Assembly (NCBI RefSeq): GCF_902728235.1 | Contig: NZ_CACVBO010000001.1 | Location: forward strand, 1,468,501 to 1,532,500 | Direction of reading: 5' to 3' | Origin: Lentimonas sp. CC4 | Lineage (GTDB): Bacteria; Verrucomicrobiota; Verrucomicrobiia; Opitutales; Coraliomargaritaceae | DNA length: 64,000 nucleotides | Shown: piece after piece, positions 48,307 to 58,041 of the stretch | Numbering within the stretch: position 1 is the first letter of the stretch | How the letters are laid out: every line of letters begins with the position of its first letter | Position numbers and translations under genes: made by a program | The notes under the pieces: model-generated | Database searches by the model: none | Told to the model about the DNA's origin: nothing | The model's input: only the letters and a program-made list of their open reading frames with translations

Positions 48307-49791
48307 CTACGGGTTTTTCGGTTCCCAAGTGATACTGAGTGCTTTGGCAGTGCCCGCGCGTGTGCTGCTGATGACAAAGCCATGTGTGGTGGTCTCATAG
48401 GTGTAGGGCTGCCCGTTGGTGGGATCTGTTGGTAACTGTTCTGACTCTGAGGCGATGGCTACAGGGATCTCTGTGCCTTGCTTTGCTGACAGGCATAATG
48501 TTGCGGCGATTTCTATTAGGTCGATACGGCGCTGTGCATCGACGGCGACTTTAGAAACAGTTTGATACGCTGGCATCCCGATGAGAAGCAGGCCGTCGAG
48601 GAACGAGCCCTCCGTTTTGAGGGCTTCAAGCTCCTCTGCCATTTGATTGATTTTGTGGAGATCGATGGTTCCTTGATTCTGATCGAAGGCAGAACGGTAT
48701 TTACTGGCAAATTGAATGTAGCGCAGTGACATTTGAAAGTTCCAGCCTTCTGCGGGGGTGAGATACCAGAGGGCACGGTGTATGAGGGCGTTGTAAACCA
48801 GCTGGCCGTTTATCAGTAGAGGTGTGCCGCTGCTACCAAAATTCGCCGATGTGATTTCGGGGCTATTGTTGAAGTCTTGAACGCTTGAGATCGAGAAGAG
48901 CATCTCCATGTCAAAAGTGCGCCCCAGCGCTTGGATCTGGTCGTTCTGTTGGCACAGGTCGATGATCTCGCGAAGTTGATCTTCATCAAAGGTATCTTGA
49001 CTGATGCCATACCAGAGCACTTCAGCGATAAAGCTACGAAGCACGACATTTTTGATCATGACATTGATCATGAAGGACGTTTGCGGGTTCAAATCAGCGA
49101 TGCGGTTGAGTGCGTGACAGTTCTCAAGTGCGAGCGCAGCGTTGCCTTCGTGGAGGGCGAGGATCGCATCGGCCGTTAAGAGTTGTGCGATCGGTCGCAC
49201 GATTTTATAGTTAGGGATCGGGCAAGATGACGAGATTGTGTAATCCCCAGGTAAGTAACTCTCAGGACGTATGCTGCATTCCTCGCGAAGCTCGTTCAGT
49301 GCAGCTCGGTAAGGCTCTATTACTTGCGACAGTTCCTCCAGACGCTCTGAATGTGTGTCGCCAAATACTTCCAGTGATTCTGTCTGCGAGATCGGGAAAC
49401 CAAAGTGATCTTCGACTGTGCTTGGTTGGTGTGGGGCGTATAAGTCCTGAGCTACTTGACCAGCTTCGCTGGCGACCTCATCGAATATAGGCTCTGCTTG
49501 CCAGTCACCGACCGTAGTATTAGGGGCAGTGTTACGGTAGCAATCTGTAAGCACGCGAGCTAATGCGAGGTTCTGCTCATCGGGAACTGGTGTTGGAATC
49601 GCCTCTGCCCAGTCTACAGTGAGGCCGTTTGCTTCGAGTGTTGCTTTGGTCGATTCCCAACTGCGGCTGCCGCGCCACAGTTCTATTCGGCTGAATGCGA
49701 AGAGTGTGATCAGAGTCAACAGTAGTCCATAAATGGCGAATGGGATGCATTTGCGGGCTTTGGGGAATGATTGAGACATATTGCGATTCAT
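48307..49791 (-). CDS. Membrane-anchored protein of unknown function (PDExN family, copy 2)
   Basis: The 494-residue protein has one N-terminal membrane helix (IPFAIYGLLLTLITLFAF) followed by a helical extracytoplasmic domain with PTPVPDEQNLALARVLTD near residue 70. The C-terminus (LPTDPTNGQPYTYETTTHGFVISS) has the Asp-Pro...Tyr pattern seen at the end of many verrucomicrobial anchored proteins. It shares layout and the PDExN motif with the protein at 40126-41520. Function unknown. The upstream 311-base spacer has no gene. Confidence 0.72.
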   Translation of the reverse strand: MNRNMSQSFPKARKCIPFAIYGLLLTLITLFAFSRIELWRGSRSWESTKATLEANGLTVDWAEAIPTPVPDEQNLALARVLTDCYRNTAPNTTVGDWQAEPIFDEVASEAGQVAQDLYAPHQPSTVEDHFGFPISQTESLEVFGDTHSERLEELSQVIEPYRAALNELREECSIRPESYLPGDYTISSSCPIPNYKIVRPIAQLLTADAILALHEGNAALALENCHALNRIADLNPQTSFMINVMIKNVVLRSFIAEVLWYGISQDTFDEDQLREIIDLCQQNDQIQALGRTFDMEMLFSISSVQDFNNSPEITSANFGSSGTPLLINGQLVYNALIHRALWYLTPAEGWNFQMSLRYIQFASKYRSAFDQNQGTIDLHKINQMAEELEALKTEGSFLDGLLLIGMPAYQTVSKVAVDAQRRIDLIEIAATLCLSAKQGTEIPVAIASESEQLPTDPTNGQPYTYETTTHGFVISSTRAGTAKALSITWEPKNP

Positions 49792-49985
49792 TTCGTATAG
49801 TTGGTGAGTGTCTTTGTCGGAGCACCTACGGGGCGGTGAGCCAGTTACGATGCCTGAGCTTCAGGATGTGAAAGGCGCCATGCATTAGAGTTTACAGGCG
49901 TAGGAAAATATGGAGAATCTGGAAAGCGTTGAGATTCGGAAGCACCATCAGGGTGAAGTGGTGGAGTATTAGTTGTCCGCTCGTT

Positions 49986-50002
49986 GCTCCTCGTCGAGGA
50001 GC
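49986..50002. repeat. 17-base perfect palindrome in a 311-base divergent spacer
   Basis: GCTCCTCG-T-CGAGGAGC lies between two divergent genes in a spacer (49792-50102) where I find no gene or RNA. No T-run follows, so it is more likely a dispersed palindrome or a binding site than a terminator. Confidence 0.5.
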
Positions 50003-50102
50003 GCGTGATTTCTAGGTCTATTCATAGTTTTGTGATTTAATGGTTTGATAAGGGGCATATAAAAGCCTTGCAAATTATAGCGTAGGGTATGATGGTCGCG
50101 CC

Positions 50103-50876
50103 ATGAAAGCTAAGTTGATTTTGTTATTTTTTGTGTCTACTCTGGTTCTTGCCATTAGTATGAGTGCTAGTGACTTTCGGACGTTTAAGAGTAGCGATGG
50201 AAGGAGCATTGAGGGGAAGATCGTCAGTGTTGATTCGAGTAATAAGGTATCTTTGAAACTGTCGAATGGTCAGAGCTATAATGGAGTGAGGCTGTCGCTG
50301 TTCTCTGATGAGGACCAGGTATATATTCTGGAATGGGAGAAGCGACGTGTCGCTAACGAGATTGCCCAGCGTGAGAATGCACAACTTATGCCTGATTCGA
50401 GGTTACTGATAATGGTCAAATCTGCCCGTGACAATGATCTGAATGAAAAGGGTGATCCTGATAACCGAGAGGTGCAATATGAGCCTGCGCTCACCATTGA
50501 TAATAAAGAAAAAGATAATAGCTTCAAGAAGGTCAAAGGCACGTTGGTATTCATTGGGCAAAGCGTGCTGAAGAAAAAGGAATATCATATCCTCTATCGG
50601 CAAGACTTTACTCTGGACCTTCCGGCGGGTGAGCGGACGAAGTGGAAGGGCAAGAACTTTACCAATGTCTATGATGATTACTCCGCGAATGGCTCTGCAT
50701 TTGGAGCGGAATACGAAGGTTACCTCGTCGTGCTGAGGGATAACGAAGGTTCCGTTCGGATTTTGAAAGGATCTAAGAGTAGTTGGGAAAGAGACTACAA
50801 GGCGATTCTTGCGGCAGATATGAGGAAGGGGCACTCGCGTGACTTCGCCGAACATTGGTCGAAGACCGTCTATTAG
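50103..50876 (+). CDS. Secreted protein with SHD1-like N-terminal domain
   Basis: The 257-residue protein has a signal peptide (KLILLFFVSTLVLAISMSA). The next 60 residues look like the SLA1-homology domain 1 common in planctomycete and verrucomicrobial exoproteins: FRTFKSSDGRSIEGKIVSVD, KVSLKLSNGQ, LSLFSDEDQVYILEW. The remaining 170 residues form a Lys-rich beta domain (LVFIGQSVLKKKEYHILYRQ) of unknown role. The end overlaps the next gene by 22 bases. Confidence 0.8.
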   Translation: MKAKLILLFFVSTLVLAISMSASDFRTFKSSDGRSIEGKIVSVDSSNKVSLKLSNGQSYNGVRLSLFSDEDQVYILEWEKRRVANEIAQRENAQLMPDSRLLIMVKSARDNDLNEKGDPDNREVQYEPALTIDNKEKDNSFKKVKGTLVFIGQSVLKKKEYHILYRQDFTLDLPAGERTKWKGKNFTNVYDDYSANGSAFGAEYEGYLVVLRDNEGSVRILKGSKSSWERDYKAILAADMRKGHSRDFAEHWSKTVY

Positions 50877-51625
50877 AAAATCGTGCTGTTGAGGTTAATC
50901 TGGACTGTGTGCTATTGGGGGCGTATCTTTTTTGGGTGTTGAATCGATATTCAGTGGCGCAGAAGAGTGGCGCAGTGGGTTGTGCATTGGGCTTTGCCTG
51001 GATGTATCTGTGCTGTGTGCAGCCATTGGTGCAGGGAGTATTTCGAGCTGATGATTGGATTGATCTACTTCTGGAATGTGCGATGCCTGTGGCGTTGGGG
51101 ATTCTGGGGCTGCTATTGATCGCTGTGAGTCTGAAGCTGATGCGTTCGACTCCGACGAGGGATGGCATTAAGAATCTGTTTGGTGTGCTATGTGGCTTTG
51201 GGACGTTTCTGTGTGCGTTTGGGCTTTTGCCAACACTGTATCGGCTTGTCAGTGGGCGCGTCGATTTTGGGCTGTTTGGCATCTTTTCGCTCGTTGTCTC
51301 ACTACTGATCATGTTGCCGTTGTATGCGGGGCTCTCCAAATTCGTGATGAAGCGATCGGGGATCGTTTCGGTGCCAGGTGAGTTTGTTGGCAGCGGCTGT
51401 TACTTGATCTTTGCGCTACTGCTTTGGCAGGTGTTACAGGCGCTGTTGATGGATCATCGTGAGGTGTTGGAAACGGGAACTCTATTGGACATGCTGATCA
51501 TGCTGGTGCCGTTCGTTGTGCCATATATAGCCTATCGGCTCGCGGTAAAGTATCTGGTGCGGGACACGATCGATCAGCAGGTTGCGTTGGACTCTCGGAG
51601 TTCGTCCCAACGCTCTGAGGTTTGA
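50855..51625 (+). CDS. Polytopic membrane protein of unknown function
   Basis: The frame encodes up to 256 residues with about six hydrophobic helices (for example GCALGFAWMYLCCVQPLVQ, PVALGILGLLLIAVSL, CYLIFALLLWQVLQALLM and MLIMLVPFVVPYIAYRL). The longest version uses TTG at 50855 inside the end of the preceding gene. A GTG near 50905 would shorten it by about 17 residues. The overlap suggests coupling to the SHD1-like secreted protein. No family recognised. Confidence 0.65.
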   Translation: MVEDRLLENRAVEVNLDCVLLGAYLFWVLNRYSVAQKSGAVGCALGFAWMYLCCVQPLVQGVFRADDWIDLLLECAMPVALGILGLLLIAVSLKLMRSTPTRDGIKNLFGVLCGFGTFLCAFGLLPTLYRLVSGRVDFGLFGIFSLVVSLLIMLPLYAGLSKFVMKRSGIVSVPGEFVGSGCYLIFALLLWQVLQALLMDHREVLETGTLLDMLIMLVPFVVPYIAYRLAVKYLVRDTIDQQVALDSRSSSQRSEV

Positions 51626-51637
51626 GATAAAAACCTC

Positions 51638-51730
51638 TGGGGTCGGCTGTCTTTAGCTGCCGTTCTTTTATTTGCTAATCACTTTACGCTGTGGCTGGTG
51701 CTCGGTGGCAGCCAAAGCAGCCTGTCTTTG
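51638..51730. repeat. Dispersed repeat R2, third copy
   Basis: GGGTCGGCTGTCTTTAGCTG, CGTTCTTTTATTTGC and GGTGGCAGCCAAAGCAG match the R2 copies at 45593-45680 and 45947-46029. It fills the spacer between two convergent genes. Confidence 0.7.
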
Positions 51731-51735
51731 GGGCG

Positions 51736-52581
51736 TTACTTCGCCGTCCAACGCGACCATGTGCCGCTGGGAACTGGAAACACGTTGTTTTCACCTGTGA
51801 GTAGCATCTCGCCGTGTTCGGTTTTGCCACCGGGGAGGAGTTGCTTTAGTAGATTATCTAAGACGATCGGTGTGAAACCTGGCGTGTGACTGGTTAAATA
51901 GACGAAGCAGGGTCGGTCGGTGAGCACGCCTTTGACGAGCTTTAGTGTTTCGAGGAGTGCGTGCTCGATCTTATACAGCTCGCCGCCTTTACCGCGCCCG
52001 AAGGAGGGCGGGTCGAGGAGAATGCCGTCGTAGCGGTTGCCGCGCTTGATTTCGCGGGTCAGGAATTTGTTAACGTCGTCCACGATCCAGCGGATCGGGT
52101 GGTCGGTGAGTCCGTTGAGCTCGGCGTTCTGACGTGCCCATTGCACCATGCCTTTGGAGGCATCGACGTGGCAGCAGTGTGCGCCGCCTTTGGCTCCGGC
52201 GAGGGTGGCACCGCCTGAGTAGGCGAATAGGTTGAGGAATTTAAGCGGCTCTTTGCGCTTGGGGGCTTCGGCCGCGAGCGTCTTAGTGATCCAGCTCCAC
52301 ATGTCGCGCGTCTCAGGGAAGACTCCGAGGTGGCCGAAGTCGGTAGTGGATAGCTTAAGAGTGACGTCGTTGATCGTGGCTCTCCACGATTCGGGCAGTT
52401 TGTCTCGGCCGCGCCACTCGAGGCCTTCTTTACGGGTAAAAAACGCGTCGGCCGACTTCCAGAGTTGTGGGTTGGCGGGGTTCCACACTGCTTGAGCGCA
52501 GGGGCGATCGAGGGTGATCTTGCCAAAGCGTTCGAGTTTTCGGCCGTGGCCGCTGTCTAGGAGTGCGTATTCGTTTTTCAT
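51736..52581 (-). CDS. Class I SAM-dependent RNA/rRNA methyltransferase-like protein
   Basis: Starting at ATG 52581, the 281-residue protein has an N-terminal PUA-like or beta part ([23 protein letters not shown]) and a Rossmann methyltransferase core. Core motifs are [19 protein letters not shown] (motif I), [16 protein letters not shown] and the catalytic [16 protein letters not shown]. This is the PF10672/RlmI-RlmK-like group, which methylates cytosine or guanine in 23S rRNA in relatives. The exact target is unknown. A degraded copy of its 5' third lies at about 53662-53820. Confidence 0.88.
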   Translation of the reverse strand: MKNEYALLDSGHGRKLERFGKITLDRPCAQAVWNPANPQLWKSADAFFTRKEGLEWRGRDKLPESWRATINDVTLKLSTTDFGHLGVFPETRDMWSWITKTLAAEAPKRKEPLKFLNLFAYSGGATLAGAKGGAHCCHVDASKGMVQWARQNAELNGLTDHPIRWIVDDVNKFLTREIKRGNRYDGILLDPPSFGRGKGGELYKIEHALLETLKLVKGVLTDRPCFVYLTSHTPGFTPIVLDNLLKQLLPGGKTEHGEMLLTGENNVFPVPSGTWSRWTAK

Positions 52582-52593
52582 GAAGAAGAGGAG

Positions 52594-52635
52594 GTTGAAC
52601 GTCGAACATTGAACGTTCAACGTCGAATGTTGAGT
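52594..52635. repeat. Heptamer repeats upstream of the methyltransferase gene
   Basis: GTTGAAC, GTCGAAC, ATTGAAC, GTTCAAC, GTCGAAT, GTTGAGT are read on the plus strand. They lie 12 bases behind the start codon and are self-complementary in the middle (GAACGTTC). Confidence 0.75.
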
Positions 52636-52706
52636 AGAAATACGATGTCTGGAGCCGATCGTGCTTGTTGGTCCGTTTGAGGCGCGTAGCTAGTTTCGAC
52701 GTTCGA

Positions 52707-53537
52707 CTACTCGCTGCTTGTTGCTTCCGCCACGGTTTGAGTCTGACTGAGATAGTCGCGTAGGATGTCTTGTTCGATGCGGAGTTTATCTTCGACGTTG
52801 GCGGGGTAGCGCAGGGTGATGCTGAGTGTATCTTTGTCTTCGACTCGAACTAAGGTGCGTGGCTCCGTGCTTGGGAGCGACATGCCTTGTTTTTCCAAGT
52901 TATCGACGATGGCTGTGATCTTTTCTTTGCTGAGCTGGCAGTGTGTGGCAGCTGCCTTGAGTAAAGCGCTTTCATGGACGGCCCAGTCGAGCTTGCGATC
53001 AATTTTTACGGTAAACAGTCCATAGGTGGCTTTACCGCCAGCGAGGGTGCTGTTGAAGATGGCTTGATTGAGGAAGAGTGAGTTGGGGATGGAGACCATG
53101 CGCCCACTGTATTGTCCGTTGATCACTTCCTGTAGTTGGGTGGCGAGGAGGCTTTGGTCAACTACGTCGCCTTCGACATTGGCGACGAGGATGCGGTCTC
53201 CGAGTCGAAAGGCATTACTGCCGGTTTTGACGACGCTACCGAGGATGCACATGAGCAGCTCTTTGGTGCCGATGACAATTGCAGCGAGAATGGCCACGGC
53301 AGAGATGGCTGCGGTGCGTAATTCAGTGGCCCAAATAAGGATGAGGCCGATGACTAAAATCAGTAGCCTGAGGTTGCGCAGGCTGAGTGACCACTTGCGG
53401 CGATAGGTGGCGCTGTGGAATTGTCGGTTTTTAATCCACGTATTGCATGCGAATTGAAAGAGCACGAGCCCAGCAAAGAGTAGGCAACTTGCAATCAGTT
53501 GGTTGAGCACGGGGCCGAGTTGTGGTAATTCTGGCAT
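52707..53537 (-). CDS. MscS-family mechanosensitive channel-like protein
   Basis: The 276-residue protein (start ATG 53537) has three N-terminal helices (LIASCLLFAGLVLFQFACN, LRLLILVIGLILIWATEL, AISAVAILAAIVIGTKELLMCI) followed by the beta domain of MscS channels: FRLGDRILVANVEGDVVDQSLLATQLQ, with the conserved GDRI...V..G pattern, and SIPNSLFLNQAIFN. Such channels release solutes on osmotic down-shock. The pore helix (TM3) has Gly/Ala spacing. It lies upstream of the methyltransferase on the same strand. Confidence 0.87.
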   Translation of the reverse strand: MPELPQLGPVLNQLIASCLLFAGLVLFQFACNTWIKNRQFHSATYRRKWSLSLRNLRLLILVIGLILIWATELRTAAISAVAILAAIVIGTKELLMCILGSVVKTGSNAFRLGDRILVANVEGDVVDQSLLATQLQEVINGQYSGRMVSIPNSLFLNQAIFNSTLAGGKATYGLFTVKIDRKLDWAVHESALLKAAATHCQLSKEKITAIVDNLEKQGMSLPSTEPRTLVRVEDKDTLSITLRYPANVEDKLRIEQDILRDYLSQTQTVAEATSSE

Positions 53538-53604
53538 GATGCTGCGCACTATCTAGCGCGGTTCAACGGGAGGGAAGTTTTATTTTCGAGCAGAAATCGC
53601 TATG

Positions 53605-53825
53605 CTCTGGGTTCGCGGAAATACTTGCGGCACATGGCGACGTAGCGTTCGTTGCCGCCGACAGGTCAAGAGTCGGGCAGTTTGTCGCGGCCACTCAGAG
53701 CTGTGGGGTGGATGGATTCTATACTGCTTGGGCGCAGGGCGCTCGAGTGTTCTCTTGCCACAGCGTTCGAGTTTTCGGCCATGGCCGCTGTCGAGCAGTG
53801 CGTATTCGTTTTCCTGTAGGCTACT
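53605..53825 (-). pseudogene. Chimeric remnant: methyltransferase 5' part joined to the tdk 3' end
   Basis: Read on the minus strand, about 53825-53662 resembles the first third of the neighbouring methyltransferase gene (shared blocks such as GGCCATGGCCGCTGTCGAGC on the plus strand, against 52533-52575), with a deletion of about 45 bases. It then switches to the last 19 codons of tdk. The encoded end [23 protein letters not shown] corresponds to [23 protein letters not shown] of the intact gene at 56753. No start or open frame spans the whole piece, so it is dead DNA from a duplication and recombination event. Confidence 0.8.
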
Positions 53826-53832
53826 TGATTGT

Positions 53833-56634
53833 TTATAAATGGCTCGCGATCAGTGAGAGTAGTTGTTTGGGCTGAATCGGCTTGGAGATATAAGCGTCAC
53901 AACCCGCCTCGATGCACTTCTCGCGATCATTTTCAAAGGCATATGCGGTTTGAGCCACTATTGGTAAATTAGGCTTTATCTTTTTTATTTGTCGTGTCGC
54001 TTCCCAACCGTTCATGCCAGGCATCTGAATGTCCATGAGAAGGAAGTCGATATCATCTGCTGCCATGACACGTTCGATTGTTTCGATGCCTGAGGTGGTT
54101 CGGCTCACCTTTAGGTTCTTCATGCTCAGCACTTTCTTAAGGAACAAATAGCTGAGGTCGTCATCTTCCGCAATGAGGATGTGCTCTCCTGTGAATTGTG
54201 GTTCTTTGTCTGGCTCGCCAGTCTTCTCTATTTTCATTTTTTGATGTGGCACATAGTCGATATCAAAATAGAATACGGAGCCTGTCCCGAGAACTGATTC
54301 TAGCCAGATGTCGCCACCGAGCATCTGTGCACAGGACTTTGAAATGGAAAGGCCTAGCCCGGTGCCTCCGTATAGCCGTTCCGTTTCGTGGCTTGCCTGA
54401 GTGAAGCGCTCAAAGACGGAAGTGTGCTGATCTTCGTGGATTCCAATTCCAGTGTCTTTGACATGAAAGAGCAGCTTGTCCTCACGCTCCTGAAACCCGA
54501 ACTGTATGGAGCCTGATCGCGTGAATTTTAAAGCGTTGCCTAGCAGGTTTTCTAGGATTTGGCGTAGCCGCGTAGGGTCTGTCAGGATCCATAGTGGGTC
54601 TGAGGGTTGCACTAGTTCTAGTTTTAATGCATGGGAGGAATTCTCTATTTGTCCCCTGAAAACCTCATATAGTTCGTTTAATAAAGCTGTGAGGTTGATC
54701 GCTTCAGCCACTGCTTTAATGTGCCCTGCGTCTATCTTCGATATGTGGATAATGTCGTTGATGAGATTTAGCAGGTGACTTCCACTGTTTGATATGATTT
54801 CGGCGTATTCTTTAACTGTCTCAAATGACTCATCCTCTTCTTCGAGAAGTGAGGAAAATCCTAGGATGCCATTCAGTGGCGTGCGGATCTCATGACTCAT
54901 GTTTGCGAGGAAAGCCGATTTTAGTTGGTCGCTTTGCTCTGCTCGTTCCTTGGCCTGCTCCAATTCGGCAATCATCTTCTTTTTCGAAGTGATGTCCTCT
55001 TTAATCGCCACGAAGTGTGTGATCTCGCCACAGTTTTTGATTATAGGTGAAATCGTTGTATTCTCCCAGACCAACTCCCCGTTTTTCTTTTTATTAAGAA
55101 GTTCTCCCTGCCAGGTTTTTCCGTCCAGTAATGTGCTCCAGAGCGTTTGATATAATGCGTTATTATGTTCGCCAGATTTGAAGAGCTTTGGATTTTTACC
55201 AATCAACTCTTGCAGTTGATAGCCTGTCATTTTGATCGCAGCTGGATTCGCGTATTCGATCGAACCTTCTTTATCAGTGATTAGGATACTTGTCGGATTC
55301 TGCTCAATTGCCATCGACAACTTGGCTGCGGATTCCTCGCTCGCTATCCGCTGTTTCATATTCACTAGATTGCGGGAGAACATGTGGATCATCTGCTTTT
55401 CATCATCAGAATAGCGGTTATGCTCCTTTACCGAATCGAAACCAATAAATCCGATGCATTCATCGTTACTCGTCATCGGCACAGCAATCAGACTTAATAT
55501 GTCTTGCTGCTCTAACACGTCTCGTTCTGGTCCCATTGGTAATGCTCGCACATCAGGTATTTCGACGATTTTTCCTTTGATGTGCATTTTATACCAACGG
55601 GAAAACATTTCAATCGGCACATCTTTAAGGTTATCGATCTGCGGCTCGATTCCTTCCCTGCAATACTCATAGGTATTGGTCAAAGTTTGGCATTTTAGGT
55701 TATAGTCAAATACATAGCTCCGGTCCGCTCCGACAAACTCACACACTTTTGCCAATGAGTTGTTGATCACGTGTTCGGACTGATTCAGTGGGACGTTTAT
55801 AAAGTCTGAAGATAGCTCCATCAGCAATTTGCGGAGTGCTAACTGATACTCGACATCTCGTTCAGCCTGCTTACGCGCAGTAATATCGTGTAGGGTGGAT
55901 TGGATGACATCGCTATTTTCGTAGTGGATCGCCTTGCCCGCGACCTGCACATCAATCACTCTGCCATCTTTGCTCAGGACTTGGGATTCGAAGTCGTGCA
56001 CCTGTCCATCTGCGTGTGCTTCCTGTAACTTTGCGCTCATCAAGGCAACCGAAGTTTCTGGCACGAAATGATGGAAGGGTTGCCCTATCAGGTCAGAGGT
56101 TTCGTAGCCCAATACTCGTTTGACACTCTCGTTCACAAAGCAGAAACAGCCTGTTTGATCGATGGTTACGACCACATCAAGTGTGTTATCCACGATTAGG
56201 CGTAATCGCTCTTTGGCATCCTGAAGTTCGATGCTCACACGCTTCTTTTCTGTGATATCCCGAGCTGTTGCGAGGACGACAGTTTGTCCCTGGTATTGGC
56301 CCCGATTATATATCACATCTTTTGGGAAAATGTTACCGTCTTTCCGCAGACCCCAAGATTCAAATTCCGCAGTCTCGCCAGTTTTGAGGACATGTTGCAA
56401 CCGTGTCATCGTGTGATCGAGGTCCTTATGGTTCGGGGCATTAATGACTGCTGTTGACATCCCGATCATCTCTTCACGCGTATAGCCATACATACGTCCG
56501 GCTCCCTTATTAACCTCAAGGAACATGCCTTCGGAATTGACGATGCAGATCGCTTCCGAGACCGAATTGATGATGTCTGAATAGCTAATCAGAGCATCCT
56601 CTAAATTTTGTTGGTATTGCGTTGGCTTCTTCAT
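53833..56634 (-). CDS. Hybrid sensor histidine kinase with PAS-PAS-GAF-PAS input
   Basis: The 933-residue protein has no membrane segment, so it is a cytosolic sensor. Order of domains: PAS (about 20-130), PAS (about 140-258), GAF (about 275-435), PAS (about 440-555), HisKA with phospho-acceptor His581 in SHEIRTPLNGI, the ATPase domain with N and G boxes (LLGNALKF, VKDTGIGI, GGTGLGLSIS), then a C-terminal receiver (about 815-933) with EDDD, the phospho-acceptor Asp in LLMDIQMPG and Lys in SKP. The output partner, a phosphotransfer protein, is not nearby. The gene is AT-rich relative to its neighbours. No ligand can be predicted. Confidence 0.95.
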   Translation of the reverse strand: MKKPTQYQQNLEDALISYSDIINSVSEAICIVNSEGMFLEVNKGAGRMYGYTREEMIGMSTAVINAPNHKDLDHTMTRLQHVLKTGETAEFESWGLRKDGNIFPKDVIYNRGQYQGQTVVLATARDITEKKRVSIELQDAKERLRLIVDNTLDVVVTIDQTGCFCFVNESVKRVLGYETSDLIGQPFHHFVPETSVALMSAKLQEAHADGQVHDFESQVLSKDGRVIDVQVAGKAIHYENSDVIQSTLHDITARKQAERDVEYQLALRKLLMELSSDFINVPLNQSEHVINNSLAKVCEFVGADRSYVFDYNLKCQTLTNTYEYCREGIEPQIDNLKDVPIEMFSRWYKMHIKGKIVEIPDVRALPMGPERDVLEQQDILSLIAVPMTSNDECIGFIGFDSVKEHNRYSDDEKQMIHMFSRNLVNMKQRIASEESAAKLSMAIEQNPTSILITDKEGSIEYANPAAIKMTGYQLQELIGKNPKLFKSGEHNNALYQTLWSTLLDGKTWQGELLNKKKNGELVWENTTISPIIKNCGEITHFVAIKEDITSKKKMIAELEQAKERAEQSDQLKSAFLANMSHEIRTPLNGILGFSSLLEEEDESFETVKEYAEIISNSGSHLLNLINDIIHISKIDAGHIKAVAEAINLTALLNELYEVFRGQIENSSHALKLELVQPSDPLWILTDPTRLRQILENLLGNALKFTRSGSIQFGFQEREDKLLFHVKDTGIGIHEDQHTSVFERFTQASHETERLYGGTGLGLSISKSCAQMLGGDIWLESVLGTGSVFYFDIDYVPHQKMKIEKTGEPDKEPQFTGEHILIAEDDDLSYLFLKKVLSMKNLKVSRTTSGIETIERVMAADDIDFLLMDIQMPGMNGWEATRQIKKIKPNLPIVAQTAYAFENDREKCIEAGCDAYISKPIQPKQLLSLIASHL

Positions 56635-56752
56635 GGAATACAGAGAATTGATATATTGAGAACCCGAATCGGTTACACTGAGGGAATGTGCCTAGATAGA
56701 GACGTGAGCAGAGTGTTAATCAAGCATCTATCGAAAGTGTTAAAACGTTGCC

Positions 56753-57328
56753 CTACGCCATCGCTTCGCGGAAATGCTTGCGGCACATCGCGACGTAGCG
56801 CTCGTTGCCGCCGATCTCGACTTGGGCGCCCTCTCTGATTGCTTTGCCTTCGGCATCGGTGCGCAGGTTCATGGTGGCTTTGCGACCGCAGTGGCAAATG
56901 GTTTTGAGCTCAATCAGGTTGTCTGCCCAGCCCAGTAGGGCGGCACTGCCGGGGAAGAGGTTGCCTTGAAAGTCGGTGCGCAGCCCGTAGCAAAGCACGG
57001 GGATGCCGAGGTCGTCGGTGACTTGGCTGAGTTGCTCGACTTGCGGGCGGGTGAGAAATTGGGCTTCGTCGATTAGCACGCAGGCGATGGGGGGCGTGGC
57101 TTGTGTGGATTGGACGAGTGTATGTAGGTTGTCCTCTGGGTTATAAGTCTGGGCATCGGCATCCAGCCCGATACGGGAGGCGATTTTACCGACGCCTGCA
57201 CGTTGATCGACTTTGGGGGTTAAGAGTAGGGTGTTCATGCCGCGCTCTTTGTAATTATGGCTGGATTGTAGGAGAACGGTGCTTTTTCCAGCGTTCATTG
57301 CGGAGTAGTAGAAGTAGAGTTTGGCCAT
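56753..57328 (-). CDS. tdk: Thymidine kinase
   Basis: It phosphorylates thymidine for salvage. The start at ATG 57328 gives 191 residues. Motifs: the P-loop [15 protein letters not shown], the Glu of [27 protein letters not shown], the zinc cysteines in [14 protein letters not shown] and CRKHF, and [12 protein letters not shown]. This is the type II (TK1-like) enzyme. A copy of its 3' end has been carried into the remnant at 53605. The start is preceded by a heptamer array. Confidence 0.97.
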   Translation of the reverse strand: MAKLYFYYSAMNAGKSTVLLQSSHNYKERGMNTLLLTPKVDQRAGVGKIASRIGLDADAQTYNPEDNLHTLVQSTQATPPIACVLIDEAQFLTRPQVEQLSQVTDDLGIPVLCYGLRTDFQGNLFPGSAALLGWADNLIELKTICHCGRKATMNLRTDAEGKAIREGAQVEIGGNERYVAMCRKHFREAMA

Positions 57329-57335
57329 GGTGGGA

Positions 57336-57424
57336 GAGACTTGAGATGTGAGAGCTGAGACTTGAGGACGGAGAGTTATCAACTGAAATGCACTGCTCAC
57401 TCTTCACTTCTCACTGAATCACTC
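57336..57424. repeat. Opposed heptamer arrays in the divergent tdk/ACT-protein spacer
   Basis: 57336-57377 holds six purine-rich plus-strand units (GAGACTT, GAGATGT, GAGAGCT, GAGACTT, GAGGACG, GAGAGTT), which are pyrimidine-rich on the tdk coding strand and end 7 bases before its ATG. 57389-57424 holds TGCACTG, CTCACTC, TTCACTT, CTCACTG, AATCACT, pyrimidine-rich toward the plus-strand gene at 57482. Confidence 0.85.
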
Positions 57425-57481
57425 AAGTGCGAAGCGCTTGTAGGCTTGCGGTGGCATGACTCGTGCTTAGTTTGGTGGTTT

Positions 57482-57991
57482 ATGGAAACCGTATTAGTTT
57501 TGACGATTAGCGGCAAAGACCGCGCTGGATTAGTAGAGCAATTGGCCGATGTGGTAACGACACATGGCGGAAACTGGGAGCATTGCCGCATGGCACACTT
57601 GGCGGGGCGCTTTGTCGGTCTGCTGGAAGTGAGCGTTTCGGGAGAGCAGCAGCAGGAGCTGGAGGCTGCACTGCGCACGATTTCGGATCTGGATGTGATG
57701 ATCGCTGTGGGTGAGCGTGCAACGCCGGAGCCTATCCGCTTGTTTAATTTGGAAGTGCTAGGGAGCGACCATCCGGGCATCGTGCGCGATGTGTTCAAGG
57801 CGCTTGCTGCCGCTGGCGTGAACGTCGAGGAGTTGAGCACAAAGACGAAGAATGCGCCAGAATCGGGTCGCCCTTTGTTTGTGGCGCGTGCGCGTTTGGC
57901 GTGTGGCCCTGAGGCGCGTCGTGCCGATATTCAGCGCAACCTAGAGTCGATTGCTCAAGATTTGATGGTCGATATTCGTTTGCTGGATTAA
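57482..57991 (+). CDS. Double-ACT-domain protein, GcvR-like
   Basis: The start at ATG 57482 gives 169 residues made of two ACT domains: [22 protein letters not shown] (residues 4-80) and [32 protein letters not shown] (about 87-165; quoted in part as [20 protein letters not shown]). The arrangement matches the GcvR/glycine-cleavage repressor-like family, which bind amino acids and act as regulators without a DNA-binding domain. In E. coli GcvR controls gcv through GcvA. No gcv genes are in the window. It is divergent from tdk and convergent with the OFA transporter. Confidence 0.88.
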   Translation: METVLVLTISGKDRAGLVEQLADVVTTHGGNWEHCRMAHLAGRFVGLLEVSVSGEQQQELEAALRTISDLDVMIAVGERATPEPIRLFNLEVLGSDHPGIVRDVFKALAAAGVNVEELSTKTKNAPESGRPLFVARARLACGPEARRADIQRNLESIAQDLMVDIRLLD

Positions 57992-57996
57992 GAGGC

Positions 57997-58022
57997 GTAG
58001 AAGCGACACTCTTGTCGCTTTG
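57997..58022. repeat. GTAGAAGCGAC-type hairpin after the ACT-protein stop
   Basis: GTAGAAGCGACACTCTTGTC forms a stem-loop beginning 5 bases after the TAA stop. It is the plus-strand counterpart of the hairpin at 29486-29510. Confidence 0.65.
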
Positions 58023-58041
58023 ATTTAGTTTTCTACACAAA

